Assembly: GCF_004123835.1 (NCBI RefSeq)
Contig: NZ_MZMU01000018.1
Span: 62,001-126,000 of the forward strand
DNA from: Rhizobium leguminosarum
Lineage (GTDB): Bacteria; Pseudomonadota; Alphaproteobacteria; Rhizobiales; Rhizobiaceae
Direction of reading: 5' to 3'
DNA: 64,000 bases
Below the pieces are notes generated by a model. The model was given only the letters and a program-made list of their open reading frames with translations. It had not been told where the DNA came from and searched no databases. Of the stretch, positions 8,998 through 18,820 are shown in pieces; within the stretch, counting starts at the first letter, position 1, and every line of letters starts with the position of its first letter. The position numbers and the translations under genes are program-made.

Positions 8998-10197
8998 ATG
9001 CGGCTTGAACTGAAAGAGATCACCAGTGACGCGACGGTGCCAGCAGGCCAGTCGAAATGGTTCTTCGAACGCGGCCGGCGAACGCTCGGCCGGGCACCGG
9101 ATTGCGACTGGCGGCTGCCGGAGGATCGGCGCTCCGTTTCGAAGCTCCATTGCGTCATCGAGCGCGACCGCGAAGGCTTCCTGCTGCGCGACCAGAGTGC
9201 AAACGGCTCCCGGGTCGATGGCGTCGCCGTGCATGAGGGCCAGATCGTGCGGCTTTCCGACAGGTCACGGCTGGAGGTGGGCGGACTTGCCTTTTCCGTC
9301 CACATATCGGGCGAGAAGGACCGCGAGATTGAGGACCCCGATGCAGGTCTCATGCTGAGTGACGAACCGCTGACCATTTCCGCAATCCTGGCCGATATCG
9401 CTCCGGGCGGTCGTACTGCAAACGGTATCCTTGGCGAGCGTATGAGCGACGACTGGGCTTTTCCCGAAACGGTCGGCAAGAAAGCGACGGCCTCATCCCG
9501 CAATGTCGAGATCGGCTGGAGCGGCCCTCCGGAGATCCGCTCAGTCACCCAGCTTCTGCCGGAGGACTGGAATTCGGAGGAGACCGAATACGGCAGCCAC
9601 CTGGAACATGGTTCCGCCACCCATGTCTCCGTGCCCATCGCTCAGCGCCGGCCGGCACCGGTGATCGAGATGGTCAGCGACACCGATCCGCAGTCGGAAC
9701 CGGAGCCCGAGGAGTTTCCGGCGCTGACGATCGGCCGGCCCGAAGCCCTCGCCGGTCGCCTGGAGCCACTGCTTGCCCGCCTCGAGGAGGCTGTCCAGAA
9801 TAGCTATGCCGTTTTCGAGATGAGTGCGCCATCCGCCGCCAGCGAGCCGGATTTCCTTGCCGACAGCAGCAGGGAGGAAGCGCTTCTTGCCCGCATCGAA
9901 ACCCTGATCGGGCAACAGCTCAACCTCAATTCGGCGCTTGAGGCTCTGGTTCAGACAGCAGGCCGGCTGGAGCCGCGGATCCTTGAGGCGCGGGTCGAGA
10001 CCGGCGCCTGGCGCCTGCTTTGGGGCCGAGACCGGGCCTATTGGCGCGCCTACCGGGCACAATTCGAACAGGACGGCAAGAGCCGGTCGATCCATGACGT
10101 TTTTCGCCACGCAATGTCGGGGGCAGTGAACGGCACGCAGGCAGGGCCTCGTCCGCAAGACGGGCAGGAAGGAAAAGACGCGCATCATGAGGAATGA
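8998..10197 (+). CDS. fha: T6SS-associated FHA-domain protein (ImpI/TagH)
   Basis: N-terminal forkhead-associated domain (about residues 25-100) with the hallmark phosphothreonine-binding residues: GR in RRTLGRAPDC, S and H in SVSKLHC, and NGS in SANGSRVDG. The remaining 300 residues are low-complexity linker followed by a C-terminal T6SS FHA region rich in Glu, Ala and Pro. In Pseudomonas and Agrobacterium such proteins bind a component phosphorylated by PpkA and promote secretion. Start ATG 8998 follows GGAGG (8988-8992). It overlaps tssK by 11 bases. Together with the kinase and phosphatase at the operon end it completes a threonine phosphorylation pathway. Confidence 0.9.
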   Translation: MRLELKEITSDATVPAGQSKWFFERGRRTLGRAPDCDWRLPEDRRSVSKLHCVIERDREGFLLRDQSANGSRVDGVAVHEGQIVRLSDRSRLEVGGLAFSVHISGEKDREIEDPDAGLMLSDEPLTISAILADIAPGGRTANGILGERMSDDWAFPETVGKKATASSRNVEIGWSGPPEIRSVTQLLPEDWNSEETEYGSHLEHGSATHVSVPIAQRRPAPVIEMVSDTDPQSEPEPEEFPALTIGRPEALAGRLEPLLARLEEAVQNSYAVFEMSAPSAASEPDFLADSSREEALLARIETLIGQQLNLNSALEALVQTAGRLEPRILEARVETGAWRLLWGRDRAYWRAYRAQFEQDGKSRSIHDVFRHAMSGAVNGTQAGPRPQDGQEGKDAHHEE

Positions 10198-11527
10198 AAA
10201 CCGGGTGGCCTGGAGCGAAGGCATGTTCCTTCGCGTGCAGCATTTTCAGCAGGCGGATCGCTGGACCGAGCGGCTCGTGCGCACCGCGACGCACGGCCTG
10301 TCGCCCTATCCCTGGGGGGTGGCGGAAATCGGCATCGACCGCGGCGCATTGGCGATCGGCCAATTCGCGCTGTCGAACCTGCGCGGCGTGTTGGCGGACG
10401 GAACGCCGTTCGAAGCCCCAATCGATACGGACCTGCCGCCACCGCTCGATCTCGACGAGAATACCAAGAATGCAGTCATCTATCTCGCACTTCCTTCCCG
10501 TCAGCCGGGCAAGGCCGATGTGGCGTTGAACGGCGGTGCCGCGCGCAACAGCGTCCGGCTCGTCGCTTCGCCCTATGAAGCGCCGGATGCAAACGTCGAG
10601 ACCGACTTCATGGCGCCGATCGATGTCGGCCGTCTCAGCCTGCGTTATCTGAGGACCGGCGATGAACTCGCCGGCTACGAGCTTATCGGACTTGCCCGTA
10701 TCATCGAAGTGCGTTCCGACCGGGCCGTGATCCTCGATCCGGACTACATCGTGCCGAGCCTCAATTGTACGGCTGCCGCGCGGCTGAGCGAGCTGATCAC
10801 CGAACTGCTCGGCATCGTGCGCCACCGCGCGGAGGCCATCGCCGAACGCATCGGCGATCCCACCATTCGAGGGACCGCCGAGGTCGGCGACTACCTGCTG
10901 CTGCAGATGCTCAACCGCGCGGATCCGATGCTGAAACACATTTCGGCGAATGCGACGCGGATCCACCCCATCGTCTTTTACGAGACCTGCATCCAGCTTG
11001 CCGGCGAGCTCGCCACCTTCACGACCGACCGCAAACGCGCAAGCGACTTCCCGCCTTACCGCCACGACGACCTCAAGGCGACATTCGCGGCCGTCTTCGA
11101 CGATCTGCGCGCCTCGCTGTCGTCCGTGCTCGAACAGGCAGCCGTGGCGATCGAGTTGGCCGAACGCCGGCATGGCGTCAGGATCGGCACGATCAACGAC
11201 CGTTCGCTACTGAGAGATGCCGGCTTTGTACTGGCGGTCCGGGCCGAGATGCCGGCCGAAGACGTGCGCCGCAAGCTGCCGGCGCAGATCAAGATCGGCC
11301 CGGTCGAGCGCATCGCCGACCTCGTCAACGTCGCGCTACCGGGCATCCCCGTCCGGCCGCTACCGGTGCTGCCACGCCAGCTTCCCTATCGCTCCGGCAC
11401 CATCTATTTCGAACTCGACACCAAGAACCCGCTTTGGAAACAACTCGACACTTCGGGCGCCATCGCCGTGCATCTCGCCGGCGATTTTCCCGGGCTCGAA
11501 ATAGAACTGTGGGCCCTTAGAGAATGA
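10187..11527 (+). CDS. tssK: T6SS baseplate adaptor TssK (ImpJ/VasE)
   Basis: TssK (ImpJ/VasE) links the baseplate to the TssJLM membrane complex; its shell domain resembles phage receptor-binding proteins. The 446-aa protein begins MRNENRVAWSEGMFLRVQHFQQADRW, the diagnostic TssK N-terminus (W-x-EGMFLxxQHFQ). Conserved C-terminal residues include LPGIPVRPLPVLPRQLPYRSGTIYFEL in spirit with the family. It overlaps the FHA gene by 11 bases and tssL by 4 (ATGA), so translation is coupled. Confidence 0.95.
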   Translation: MRNENRVAWSEGMFLRVQHFQQADRWTERLVRTATHGLSPYPWGVAEIGIDRGALAIGQFALSNLRGVLADGTPFEAPIDTDLPPPLDLDENTKNAVIYLALPSRQPGKADVALNGGAARNSVRLVASPYEAPDANVETDFMAPIDVGRLSLRYLRTGDELAGYELIGLARIIEVRSDRAVILDPDYIVPSLNCTAAARLSELITELLGIVRHRAEAIAERIGDPTIRGTAEVGDYLLLQMLNRADPMLKHISANATRIHPIVFYETCIQLAGELATFTTDRKRASDFPPYRHDDLKATFAAVFDDLRASLSSVLEQAAVAIELAERRHGVRIGTINDRSLLRDAGFVLAVRAEMPAEDVRRKLPAQIKIGPVERIADLVNVALPGIPVRPLPVLPRQLPYRSGTIYFELDTKNPLWKQLDTSGAIAVHLAGDFPGLEIELWALRE

Positions 11528-13056
11528 AGAACGAACCCGCCTCCACCTGGCAGAACCTGCCGACCATTGTCGAACTTACCGAGGACGGCACTCGGAAAAA
11601 GCAATCCGCCCGCAAGATGGCGGAGATGCTGGATGACGTCCTCGACTTTCCCGAAAGCGAGGGCGGAAAGACGCCAGCGGGATCGCTTCCGAAGGTCGCA
11701 GCGTCCGTCGAAACGCTCGTCCGGGATTTTCGCTTCGGGGCCGAAGACGTGCCGACGCTGGTGCGCTCGGCCGCACCGCTCCTCAACCTCGCCCATGCCC
11801 TGCGCTACACGGAAGAACAGCCTGATATCGACGAACTGCGCCAGGTGGCGATCGAAGCCGTCGGCCGCTACGAACGCGATCTGGCGAGCGCTCGCATCAG
11901 CCCCGAAAGAGCGCGCGCAGCCCATTACGTCGTCTGCGCGACGGTCGACGATGTCGTGCTCAGCAAGGCCTGGGGCGTTCGTGCCGGCTGGGCCCGCTCG
12001 GGTCTCGTTTCCACCTTCCATATGGACGTGACCGGCGGCGAACGGGTGTTCGACCTGCTCGACCATTTCCACCAGAGCCCCGGCGCCAACAAGGACCTGC
12101 TTCTCCTCATCTATCTCTGCCTGTCGCTTGCCTTCGAGGGCCGCACCCGCGTTTCACCGCGCGGCGGGCTGGAGCTGGGCCGCATCCGCGACAGTCTCTA
12201 CAAGACACTGCTTGGCCAGTACGGTGTCTTCGAGCGAGAGCTTTCTCCCCACTGGAAGGGCGTTTCGGCCCGGCATCAGCCGTTGCGAACCGCGGCGGCG
12301 ATCTGGACGCTTCTTTCCCTTCTGACGCTGATCCTGGCGCTCGGCTACATGTTCTTCACGCTCTCGCTCAATCGTGCCTCCGACGGAACGTTCGAGCGGC
12401 TTGCCAGGCTGCCGCCGCGCGATATGCCGAGCGTACTGGTCAAGGTTCCGGAGCCTCCTCGGCAGCTCCCGCCTGTTGTCGTCGCCGAAACGCCGCCGAC
12501 GCCGCCACCGCCGCAAGTGAAACCGCCGAGCCGGCTCGACAATCTGCTCGCCTTCCTGCAGCCGGAGGTCGAGAAGAAGCTCGTCACACTCTCGGATTCG
12601 AATGGCAGGCTGCTGGTGCGGATCAGCAATTCCGGGCTGTTTGCCACCGGCAGCGCGGAGGTCAGCCAGAAATTCCACGACCTGCTTCAGCGGATCGGCG
12701 GTGCGCTGGCCGCGGAGAACTTCCGCGCCGTGGTGGTGGGCTATACCGACAATGTGCCGATCCGCACAGTTCAGTTCCCCTCCAACTGGCACCTTTCCGA
12801 AGCCCGCGCCAAGGCGGTCGGCGAAATCCTGAGCTCCTTCACCGGGCCGGGTGCGATCTTGACCGAGGGGCGCGCCGACACCCATCCGATCGCCGCCAAC
12901 GATACGCCGGAGGGCCGGGAGATGAACCGCCGCACCGAGATCCTGGTCCTGACCGATCCAAGCGAGCGGCTGAACGATGCGGGTTTGACGACGCCGCGTC
13001 AGGCCGAAATGCCGGATGAACCGACGGCGCCCGCCGCAGGAGGTGGTTCGCGATGA
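11524..13056 (+). CDS. tssL: T6SS inner-membrane protein TssL with OmpA-like domain (ImpK)
   Basis: TssL, 510 aa. The cytoplasmic N-terminal DotU/IcmH domain spans roughly residues 60-240. One transmembrane helix follows near residues 258-282 (AIWTLLSLLTLILALGYMFF), then a proline-rich linker and a periplasmic OmpA/MotB-like peptidoglycan-binding domain (about 345-480) with GYTDNVPI and the NRRTEILV end motif. This extended form is common in alphaproteobacteria and may anchor the complex to the cell wall. In Agrobacterium TssL is phosphorylated by PpkA, and a ppkA-like gene is present in this operon. It overlaps tssM by 4 bases. Confidence 0.95.
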   Translation: MKNEPASTWQNLPTIVELTEDGTRKKQSARKMAEMLDDVLDFPESEGGKTPAGSLPKVAASVETLVRDFRFGAEDVPTLVRSAAPLLNLAHALRYTEEQPDIDELRQVAIEAVGRYERDLASARISPERARAAHYVVCATVDDVVLSKAWGVRAGWARSGLVSTFHMDVTGGERVFDLLDHFHQSPGANKDLLLLIYLCLSLAFEGRTRVSPRGGLELGRIRDSLYKTLLGQYGVFERELSPHWKGVSARHQPLRTAAAIWTLLSLLTLILALGYMFFTLSLNRASDGTFERLARLPPRDMPSVLVKVPEPPRQLPPVVVAETPPTPPPPQVKPPSRLDNLLAFLQPEVEKKLVTLSDSNGRLLVRISNSGLFATGSAEVSQKFHDLLQRIGGALAAENFRAVVVGYTDNVPIRTVQFPSNWHLSEARAKAVGEILSSFTGPGAILTEGRADTHPIAANDTPEGREMNRRTEILVLTDPSERLNDAGLTTPRQAEMPDEPTAPAAGGGSR

Positions 13057-16000
13057 ACCCGCTCAGTTATTTCTATACGCTCCGCTCCTATGTGGAGGCC
13101 TATGCCGGCCTCATCGGCCGTCGCTTCATCTCGATCATCTGGGTGGCGGCAATCTGTGTCGTCATCTGGTTCTACGGCTATCTCGCCGCCTATGGCGACT
13201 TCAAGCCGCTGGCGAGCACCAGCGCGCGGCTCACGCTGATCGGCATCATCCTCGCAGTCTGGCTCGCTTATCTCGTCTTCACGACCATCCGCGACCGGCG
13301 CCGCGACAAAAAGCTCGTCGAAGGTATCGAGCGGGACGCGGAGGCCGAAGCCGCGGCCAGCCAGCAGGCTGAGGTCGGCGAGATCCACGGTCGGCTCAAG
13401 GAAGCGCTGCAGCTGCTCCGCCGCATCACCAAGAAGCGCTTCGGCTATATCTACGAGCTGCCGTGGTACGTCATCTTCGGCGCGCCGGGTTCCGGCAAGA
13501 CGACGGCGCTCTCCAATTCCGGCCTCAAATTCCCGCTCGGCGATGCGCTTGGCGGCAATTCGGTGCAAGGGATCGGCGGTACGCGCAACTGCAACTGGTG
13601 GTTCACCGACGAGGCCATCCTCATCGACACGGCCGGCCGCTACACGACGCAGGACGATTTGAACGGCACTGCCAAAGCCGGCTGGGAGGGATTTCTCGGC
13701 CTGCTGCGCAAGTACCGGCGTTCGCAGCCGATCAACGGCGCGCTAGTGACGCTGTCGATCGGCGATCTCCTGACGCGCGATCCGGAAGCGCAGCGCGAAG
13801 AGATCAGGGCGATCCGCCAGCGGCTTTCCGAACTTGATGAACTCCTGCATGCGCGCGTGCCAGTCTATCTGCTGCTGACCAAAGCCGATCTGCTGACCGG
13901 CTTCGTGGAGTTCTTCGACGGCTTCAACAAAAGCGACCGCGAACAGGTCTGGGGCATGACTTTTGGCCTCGACGAGAGCTACAAGGCGGCAAACCTGCCG
14001 GAACGCTTCATGGAGGAATTCACCCTGCTGCAACAGCGCGTCGATACCATGCTGATCGAACGCCTGCAGCAGGAGCCCAATCCGGAATTGCGCGGCCGCA
14101 TCTTCCGCTTTCCAGCCGAGCTCACCTCTTTGAAGGAGCGTCTGCACGAGGTCGTCACCGAGCTTTGCTCGGGTTCGAAATTGGTGGAGGCGCCGCTGCT
14201 GCGCGGCATCTATTTCGCCTCCGGTACCCAGCGGGAGGAGGCGGTCACTGTGCCCCGCATGCGACGCAGCTATTTCCTCTCGCGGCTCTTCAAGGAGGTG
14301 ATCTTCGGCGAGGCCTCGCTGGTCGCCCGCGACAAGCGGCTTTCGGGGCGGCAATTGCTCTTCCGCCGCGCGGCCTATGCCGCCACGGTCCTGCTGCTTG
14401 CCGTGGTGCTGACGAGCTGGACGGCCACCTACATCCAGAACACCACGGCGCTGGCCGGCGCGGAAAGACGCATAGACGCCTACGAACAACTGGTGCGTGG
14501 CGTGCCGGTTCGCGACGTTTCGGATACAGACTTCCTGCGCATCCTGCCGGCGCTCGACAATCTCGCCGCCGTCACCACCGACTTCTCGAAGAGCCGCGTC
14601 TGGCCGATAAGCCTCGGCCTCGACCAGGAAGGCAAGGTCGCCAGCCGGCAGCGCGAGGCCTATCAGCGGGCGCTGAACACGCTGCTCCTGCCGCGCATGC
14701 TGGTGCAGCTCCAGAAGGACATGACCGAGACCACCGACGTCACCCGAACCTTCGATGCGTTGAAGCTCTACGGCATGCTCGGCGGGCTCGGTCCGGTGAA
14801 TGCGGACTTTGCCGCGCTGGAAGCAGAAGACATGTTCACGAGGCTCTATCCCGACGAAGGCAGGGCCGCGGCCCGGCAGGCGCTGATCGCCCATGCCGAT
14901 GCCATGGCGCGCGGCGCTCTGCCGCCGATCGAGCTCGACAAGGCGCTGATCGCCAAGGCGCGCGAAGTCATCCGCTCGCAGAACATCGCCAGCCGCGCCT
15001 ATGACATCCTGGCGGAATATCGCGAGTCCCGCGCGCTTCCCGCCTGGAGCCCGGCAGGCGCGCTTGGGCCGCTTGGCGAACAGGCTTTCGAGCGGACCTC
15101 GAAGGCGCTGCTCAACGAAGGCATTCCCGGCCTCTTCTCCGCGATCGGCTATCGCACCGTCGTTCTGCCTGGGATCACCGACGCCGCGCGCGAGGCGCTC
15201 GACGAGCAATGGGTCCGCGGCGATCCCAATCCGGCCGGCGTCACGGTCGACACGATAGCCCAGGCGACGCTTCAGCTTTACTTCGACGCTTTCGAGCAGC
15301 GCTGGTCGACGATACTCACCGATATCAGGGTGAAGCCCTCCCAGACGATTAGCGATGCGGCGGAAACCACCCGCATCCTGGCGGGCAAGCCCGGTCCGGT
15401 CGAGACGATCACCAAATCGATCGTCGCTGCCACCGATCTGCGCGCGCCCGGGGCGGAAATCGCCTCGGCCGCCGGCGACAACCTGCCAGCCTCGACCACG
15501 GCGCTTGCCAGTGCGGCGAATGCGCCCGATCCCTTCGGCCGACTTCGCGAAGCGCTGAAGGCGCCGGCCGGCCAGTCGTCGCCGGCCGACCAGCCGAAGG
15601 ATGCGCCGCGATCGGAGATCGGGCAGCTCGAGCCGATCCTGCAGAGGGTCCAGGAGCAGCTTTCGCGCGCCACGACGTCGACCGCCGAAGTCGCGAAAGT
15701 CTTCGACGTTGACAGCCAGCTCACCGACGCCAATCAGGACCTGCTGCAACAGGCCCGCAAGCTGCCGGCGCCGGTCGATACCTGGATGGCGGGGCTGGCC
15801 GCGGATGTCGGATCGCTGGCGGTCAAATCCGCCCGTTCGCGTATCAGCGACGCCTGGGCTGCCGAAGGCGCAGGCTTCTGCTCGAATGTCGTCGCCGGTC
15901 GTTATCCCTTCGACCGGAAATCTCCGCGCGACGTGGCGATGAGCGATTTCATCAGGCTTTTCGGACCGGAGGGGCTGTTCAAGACCTTCTTCAAGGAAAA

Positions 16001-16529
16001 GCTCGAAGCCTTCGTCGACACCAGCGCCTCGCCATGGGGCTGGAAGGGCACGTTCGGCGCGGTGAGCATTCCGAGTGCGGCGATTGCCCAGTTCGAGAAT
16101 GCCGACAAGATCAACCGCGCCTTTTTCCCGGCCGGCAGCGAGAACCCATCGATTTCAATCAACGTCAAGCCGGTATCGCTGACCGAGGCGGCCAGCGCCG
16201 TGATGCTGGAGATCGAGGGCGAACGCGTGGTCTATTTCCATGGCCCGATCCAATCGAAATCGATCACCTGGCCGTCGACCGAAGCCAGCAACGTCTCGCG
16301 CCTCGCCTTCCAGCCGGGCGGCTGGCAGCAGGCGCTGACGGAGAACGGCGACTGGTCGCCCTTCCGGCTCTTCGACGATGCCGACCTCGCCATACAGGGG
16401 GACGACCTCTTCCGGGCAAAATTCCAGCAGAACGGTCAGACGGCGGAGTTCGACGTGCAGTTCGGTTCGGTGCTCAATCCATTCCGGCTGGAGGCGCTCG
16501 GCGCCTTCTCATGCCCGGCGCAATTCTGA
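13053..16529 (+). CDS. tssM: T6SS inner-membrane protein TssM (ImpL/IcmF)
   Basis: IcmF-family core of the T6SS membrane complex, 1158 aa. Two transmembrane helices near residues 27-45 and 60-78 precede a cytoplasmic NTPase domain with an intact Walker A motif GAPGSGKT (143-150). A third helix lies near 435-455 (TVLLLAVVLTSW), followed by the long periplasmic part with IcmF-related and C-terminal TssM domains. The order matches canonical TssM. In this system the usual outer-membrane partner TssJ is not encoded in the window. The ATGA overlap with tssL supports coupling; tagF-pppA starts 10 bases after the stop. Confidence 0.95.
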   Translation: MNPLSYFYTLRSYVEAYAGLIGRRFISIIWVAAICVVIWFYGYLAAYGDFKPLASTSARLTLIGIILAVWLAYLVFTTIRDRRRDKKLVEGIERDAEAEAAASQQAEVGEIHGRLKEALQLLRRITKKRFGYIYELPWYVIFGAPGSGKTTALSNSGLKFPLGDALGGNSVQGIGGTRNCNWWFTDEAILIDTAGRYTTQDDLNGTAKAGWEGFLGLLRKYRRSQPINGALVTLSIGDLLTRDPEAQREEIRAIRQRLSELDELLHARVPVYLLLTKADLLTGFVEFFDGFNKSDREQVWGMTFGLDESYKAANLPERFMEEFTLLQQRVDTMLIERLQQEPNPELRGRIFRFPAELTSLKERLHEVVTELCSGSKLVEAPLLRGIYFASGTQREEAVTVPRMRRSYFLSRLFKEVIFGEASLVARDKRLSGRQLLFRRAAYAATVLLLAVVLTSWTATYIQNTTALAGAERRIDAYEQLVRGVPVRDVSDTDFLRILPALDNLAAVTTDFSKSRVWPISLGLDQEGKVASRQREAYQRALNTLLLPRMLVQLQKDMTETTDVTRTFDALKLYGMLGGLGPVNADFAALEAEDMFTRLYPDEGRAAARQALIAHADAMARGALPPIELDKALIAKAREVIRSQNIASRAYDILAEYRESRALPAWSPAGALGPLGEQAFERTSKALLNEGIPGLFSAIGYRTVVLPGITDAAREALDEQWVRGDPNPAGVTVDTIAQATLQLYFDAFEQRWSTILTDIRVKPSQTISDAAETTRILAGKPGPVETITKSIVAATDLRAPGAEIASAAGDNLPASTTALASAANAPDPFGRLREALKAPAGQSSPADQPKDAPRSEIGQLEPILQRVQEQLSRATTSTAEVAKVFDVDSQLTDANQDLLQQARKLPAPVDTWMAGLAADVGSLAVKSARSRISDAWAAEGAGFCSNVVAGRYPFDRKSPRDVAMSDFIRLFGPEGLFKTFFKEKLEAFVDTSASPWGWKGTFGAVSIPSAAIAQFENADKINRAFFPAGSENPSISINVKPVSLTEAASAVMLEIEGERVVYFHGPIQSKSITWPSTEASNVSRLAFQPGGWQQALTENGDWSPFRLFDDADLAIQGDDLFRAKFQQNGQTAEFDVQFGSVLNPFRLEALGAFSCPAQF

Positions 16530-16539
16530 CCGGTTCGTC

Positions 16540-17913
16540 ATGAACGAGCGCGCCACCCTGGACCGAAGCCAAACCGAAGCCGACAGGATCGGCTTCTTCG
16601 GCAAATTGCCGAGTCATGGCGATTTCGTTTCGACGGGACTGAGCCGCCACCTGCAGGCGTCGCTCGACGCCTGGCTGCAGTCGGGGCTGCAAGCGGCGCA
16701 GCGGGAACTCGGCGAGGATTGGGAACGCCGGTTTCGCATGATGCCGGCATGGCGTTTTATCGTCGAACGCGGTCTTTGGGGGCCGACCACCATTGCCGGC
16801 GTTCTGCTTCCGAGCCTCGACCGCGTCGGGCGCAGTTTTCCGCTGGTTATCGCCGCCCAGCTTCACGGCTTTGCCGAGCATCCGCGTCAGCTCTACCTTG
16901 ATGACACCTGGTTCACGGCCGCCGAGGCGATCGCCGAAAGCTCGGCCAAGCGGGATTTCGACATCAATCACTTCACCGCGAGCCTGAAGCGACTGCGGAC
17001 CCTGCGCCCAGCCGACCTCGCGGAAAACGAGACGCTGCAGGACAATGCTTCCGGCCGCGGCACGCTCTGGTGGCGGATCAGCCCCGAGGATCGGCGAGCC
17101 AAGGGGTTTCGTGTCGGCGGCGCCCCGGACCCCGAGGATTTTCCGAAGCTACTGCACGACAATTCCCCCGCGGCTTCGGCACGGCGGCAACCCGAAACGG
17201 CCGAGACTCCAGGCCCTGTTATCGCCGAACCGCATCGTCCGCTGGTGATCCGCCATAGCCATGCCACGCATCCCGGCACACGGCTGAGCGTCAACGCCGA
17301 TGCGCTGCTCGTTTCGGAAACGCCCTCGCTCTTTGCCGTCGCCGATGGTGTCGGCGATGGCAACGCTGCTGCCGAAGTCGGCAAGATCACCGTTCACGTG
17401 CTGGCTGAAACAGCCGAACAGCAGTCGATCGAAGCTCTGGTGCAGGACATCAAAGGCAAGCTCGGCCGAGCCCACGGCCTGCTTCAATCGGCCTATCTTT
17501 CTTCTGATCGCGAACCGTCGGCTGGGAGCATCGTCGTGCTGGCCACGCTCCGCGAGAACTGCGCCCTGCTCTGGGTGGGTGACGCCCGCTGCTATCTTCT
17601 GCGGGATGGCATGATGCGCTGCCTCACGCGCGATCATGTGGAGATCGGCCTGCGGCGCACGCTTTCGCGCGCCATCGGCATGCGGGGACATCTCATCCCC
17701 GAAGTCCGCTCCGGCGGATTGCAGGCCGGCGACAGGCTGCTGCTCTGCAGCGCGCCGCTGCCGAGCGTCGTCCCCGAGCGGATCATCGCCGAAGTCCTCC
17801 TTTCGGCAAAGATCGAAAAGGCGGCCGATATTCTCGTCCAGGAGGGGCTGATTGCCAATTGCCGCGAAAACCTCAGCGCGATCGTGATCGATGTGAAGAC
17901 CGATGACGGATGA
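16540..17913 (+). CDS. tagF-pppA: TagF-PppA fusion: T6SS post-translational regulator with PP2C phosphatase domain (ImpM)
   Basis: Two-domain protein of 457 aa. Residues about 12-140 are TagF (ImpM domain: GFFGKLPSHGDFVSTGL), a repressor of T6SS firing. Residues about 220-455 are a PP2C-type phosphatase (PppA), which reverses the kinase. PP2C landmarks visible are NADALL, VADGVGDG, GSIVVLATL and WVGDARCYLL. The final metal-site motif, usually DN, reads REN (CRENLSAIVIDV), so the Asp is replaced by Glu. Such fusions are known in Agrobacterium. The start at 16540 avoids overlap with tssM; the upstream frame extension is shadow. It overlaps the kinase gene by 11 bases. Confidence 0.93.
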   Translation: MNERATLDRSQTEADRIGFFGKLPSHGDFVSTGLSRHLQASLDAWLQSGLQAAQRELGEDWERRFRMMPAWRFIVERGLWGPTTIAGVLLPSLDRVGRSFPLVIAAQLHGFAEHPRQLYLDDTWFTAAEAIAESSAKRDFDINHFTASLKRLRTLRPADLAENETLQDNASGRGTLWWRISPEDRRAKGFRVGGAPDPEDFPKLLHDNSPAASARRQPETAETPGPVIAEPHRPLVIRHSHATHPGTRLSVNADALLVSETPSLFAVADGVGDGNAAAEVGKITVHVLAETAEQQSIEALVQDIKGKLGRAHGLLQSAYLSSDREPSAGSIVVLATLRENCALLWVGDARCYLLRDGMMRCLTRDHVEIGLRRTLSRAIGMRGHLIPEVRSGGLQAGDRLLLCSAPLPSVVPERIIAEVLLSAKIEKAADILVQEGLIANCRENLSAIVIDVKTDDG

Positions 17914-18820
17914 TCATCCGGAGGTGGCTTTCGAAGAGATCACGCGACGTTTTTCGCATCTCTGGCAGGCGTTGAATCACGGTTCACCTGAGACCCGGCA
18001 AATCCTGGTAGACCGTGTCCGGGACGCGTTCGATCGGGGCGAGGCCCGGCTTCGCGACGCGGATTGCGAGATCGTCGCCAACAGCTTTATGCTCGAGGCG
18101 CTGATCCATGACGGCGCAGTCACCCGGGTCTATCGCGCCCGCCATCGCGATCTCGGAACGTTTCATGCCATCAAGATGCCGCGGCCCGACCACGCCGACG
18201 ATCCTGTCCTCAGGAAGCTGCTGCTGCGTGAAGCGGAAATCGGCATGGCGCTCAGACATCCCCACACTGCCGCGACCCAGACCGTTCTGCGTCTTGCCGA
18301 TGGGCGTCCTGCCCTGGTTATGGAATGGATCGGCAGCCGCCTTGCGGGGCTTTTACAGGAAAGGCCATTATCGCTCGGCGAGGTGACTTCAGTCATGACC
18401 TCGGTGCTCTCAGGCCTGGAAGCCATCCATGCCGCAGGTTTCGTGCATTGCGACCTGTCACCGCTCAACCTTCTCGCCGACGGCGATCTCTCCCGTTTGA
18501 AGATCGCCGATTTCGGCATCGCGCTTAAGCCCGGATGCCGGCACGATGAATTCGATCTTGCCTTTGCCGCCCCGCCGGATTTCGCATCCCCCGAGCAGAT
18601 GGCCGGCCAACCGCTCGACGAACGATCCGATCTTTACGCCGCCGGGTGTCTGCTGTCCTTGCTACTTAGCCATTGCGACGGAGAGAGCGATGGAACCGAA
18701 GCCCTGAAAGCATTGGCGAACCGCCTGTCCCAACAGGCACCACAGGACAGGCCTGAAAATGCAAGAGCCGCCTTGCATCTGCTCGGCGGCTCTCCAAAAC
18801 GTCCTTTTGTCGGTGCTTAA
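17903..18820 (+). CDS. ppkA: T6SS serine/threonine kinase, PpkA-like (ImpN)
   Basis: Eukaryotic-type protein kinase of 305 aa. The ATP-binding Lys is at residue 91 (HAIKMP), the helix C Glu in REAEIG near 110-112, the catalytic loop at 182-189 reads HCDLSPLN, and DFG is at 203-205. The catalytic Asp184 is present, but HRD is HCD and the usual KPxN Lys is Ser, so it is a non-RD kinase with an altered loop. No transmembrane segment follows the kinase domain, unlike longer PpkA proteins. It is the last operon gene and its stop overlaps the convergent export gene by 4 bases. Expected role: phosphorylating a T6SS membrane component recognised by the FHA protein. Confidence 0.9.
   Translation: MTDDHPEVAFEEITRRFSHLWQALNHGSPETRQILVDRVRDAFDRGEARLRDADCEIVANSFMLEALIHDGAVTRVYRARHRDLGTFHAIKMPRPDHADDPVLRKLLLREAEIGMALRHPHTAATQTVLRLADGRPALVMEWIGSRLAGLLQERPLSLGEVTSVMTSVLSGLEAIHAAGFVHCDLSPLNLLADGDLSRLKIADFGIALKPGCRHDEFDLAFAAPPDFASPEQMAGQPLDERSDLYAAGCLLSLLLSHCDGESDGTEALKALANRLSQQAPQDRPENARAALHLLGGSPKRPFVGA

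Noticed and set aside
13743..15749. Open frame of 668 aa on - opposite tssM
   Set aside because: Antisense to tssM with repetitive Arg/Gly/Asp composition; shadow.
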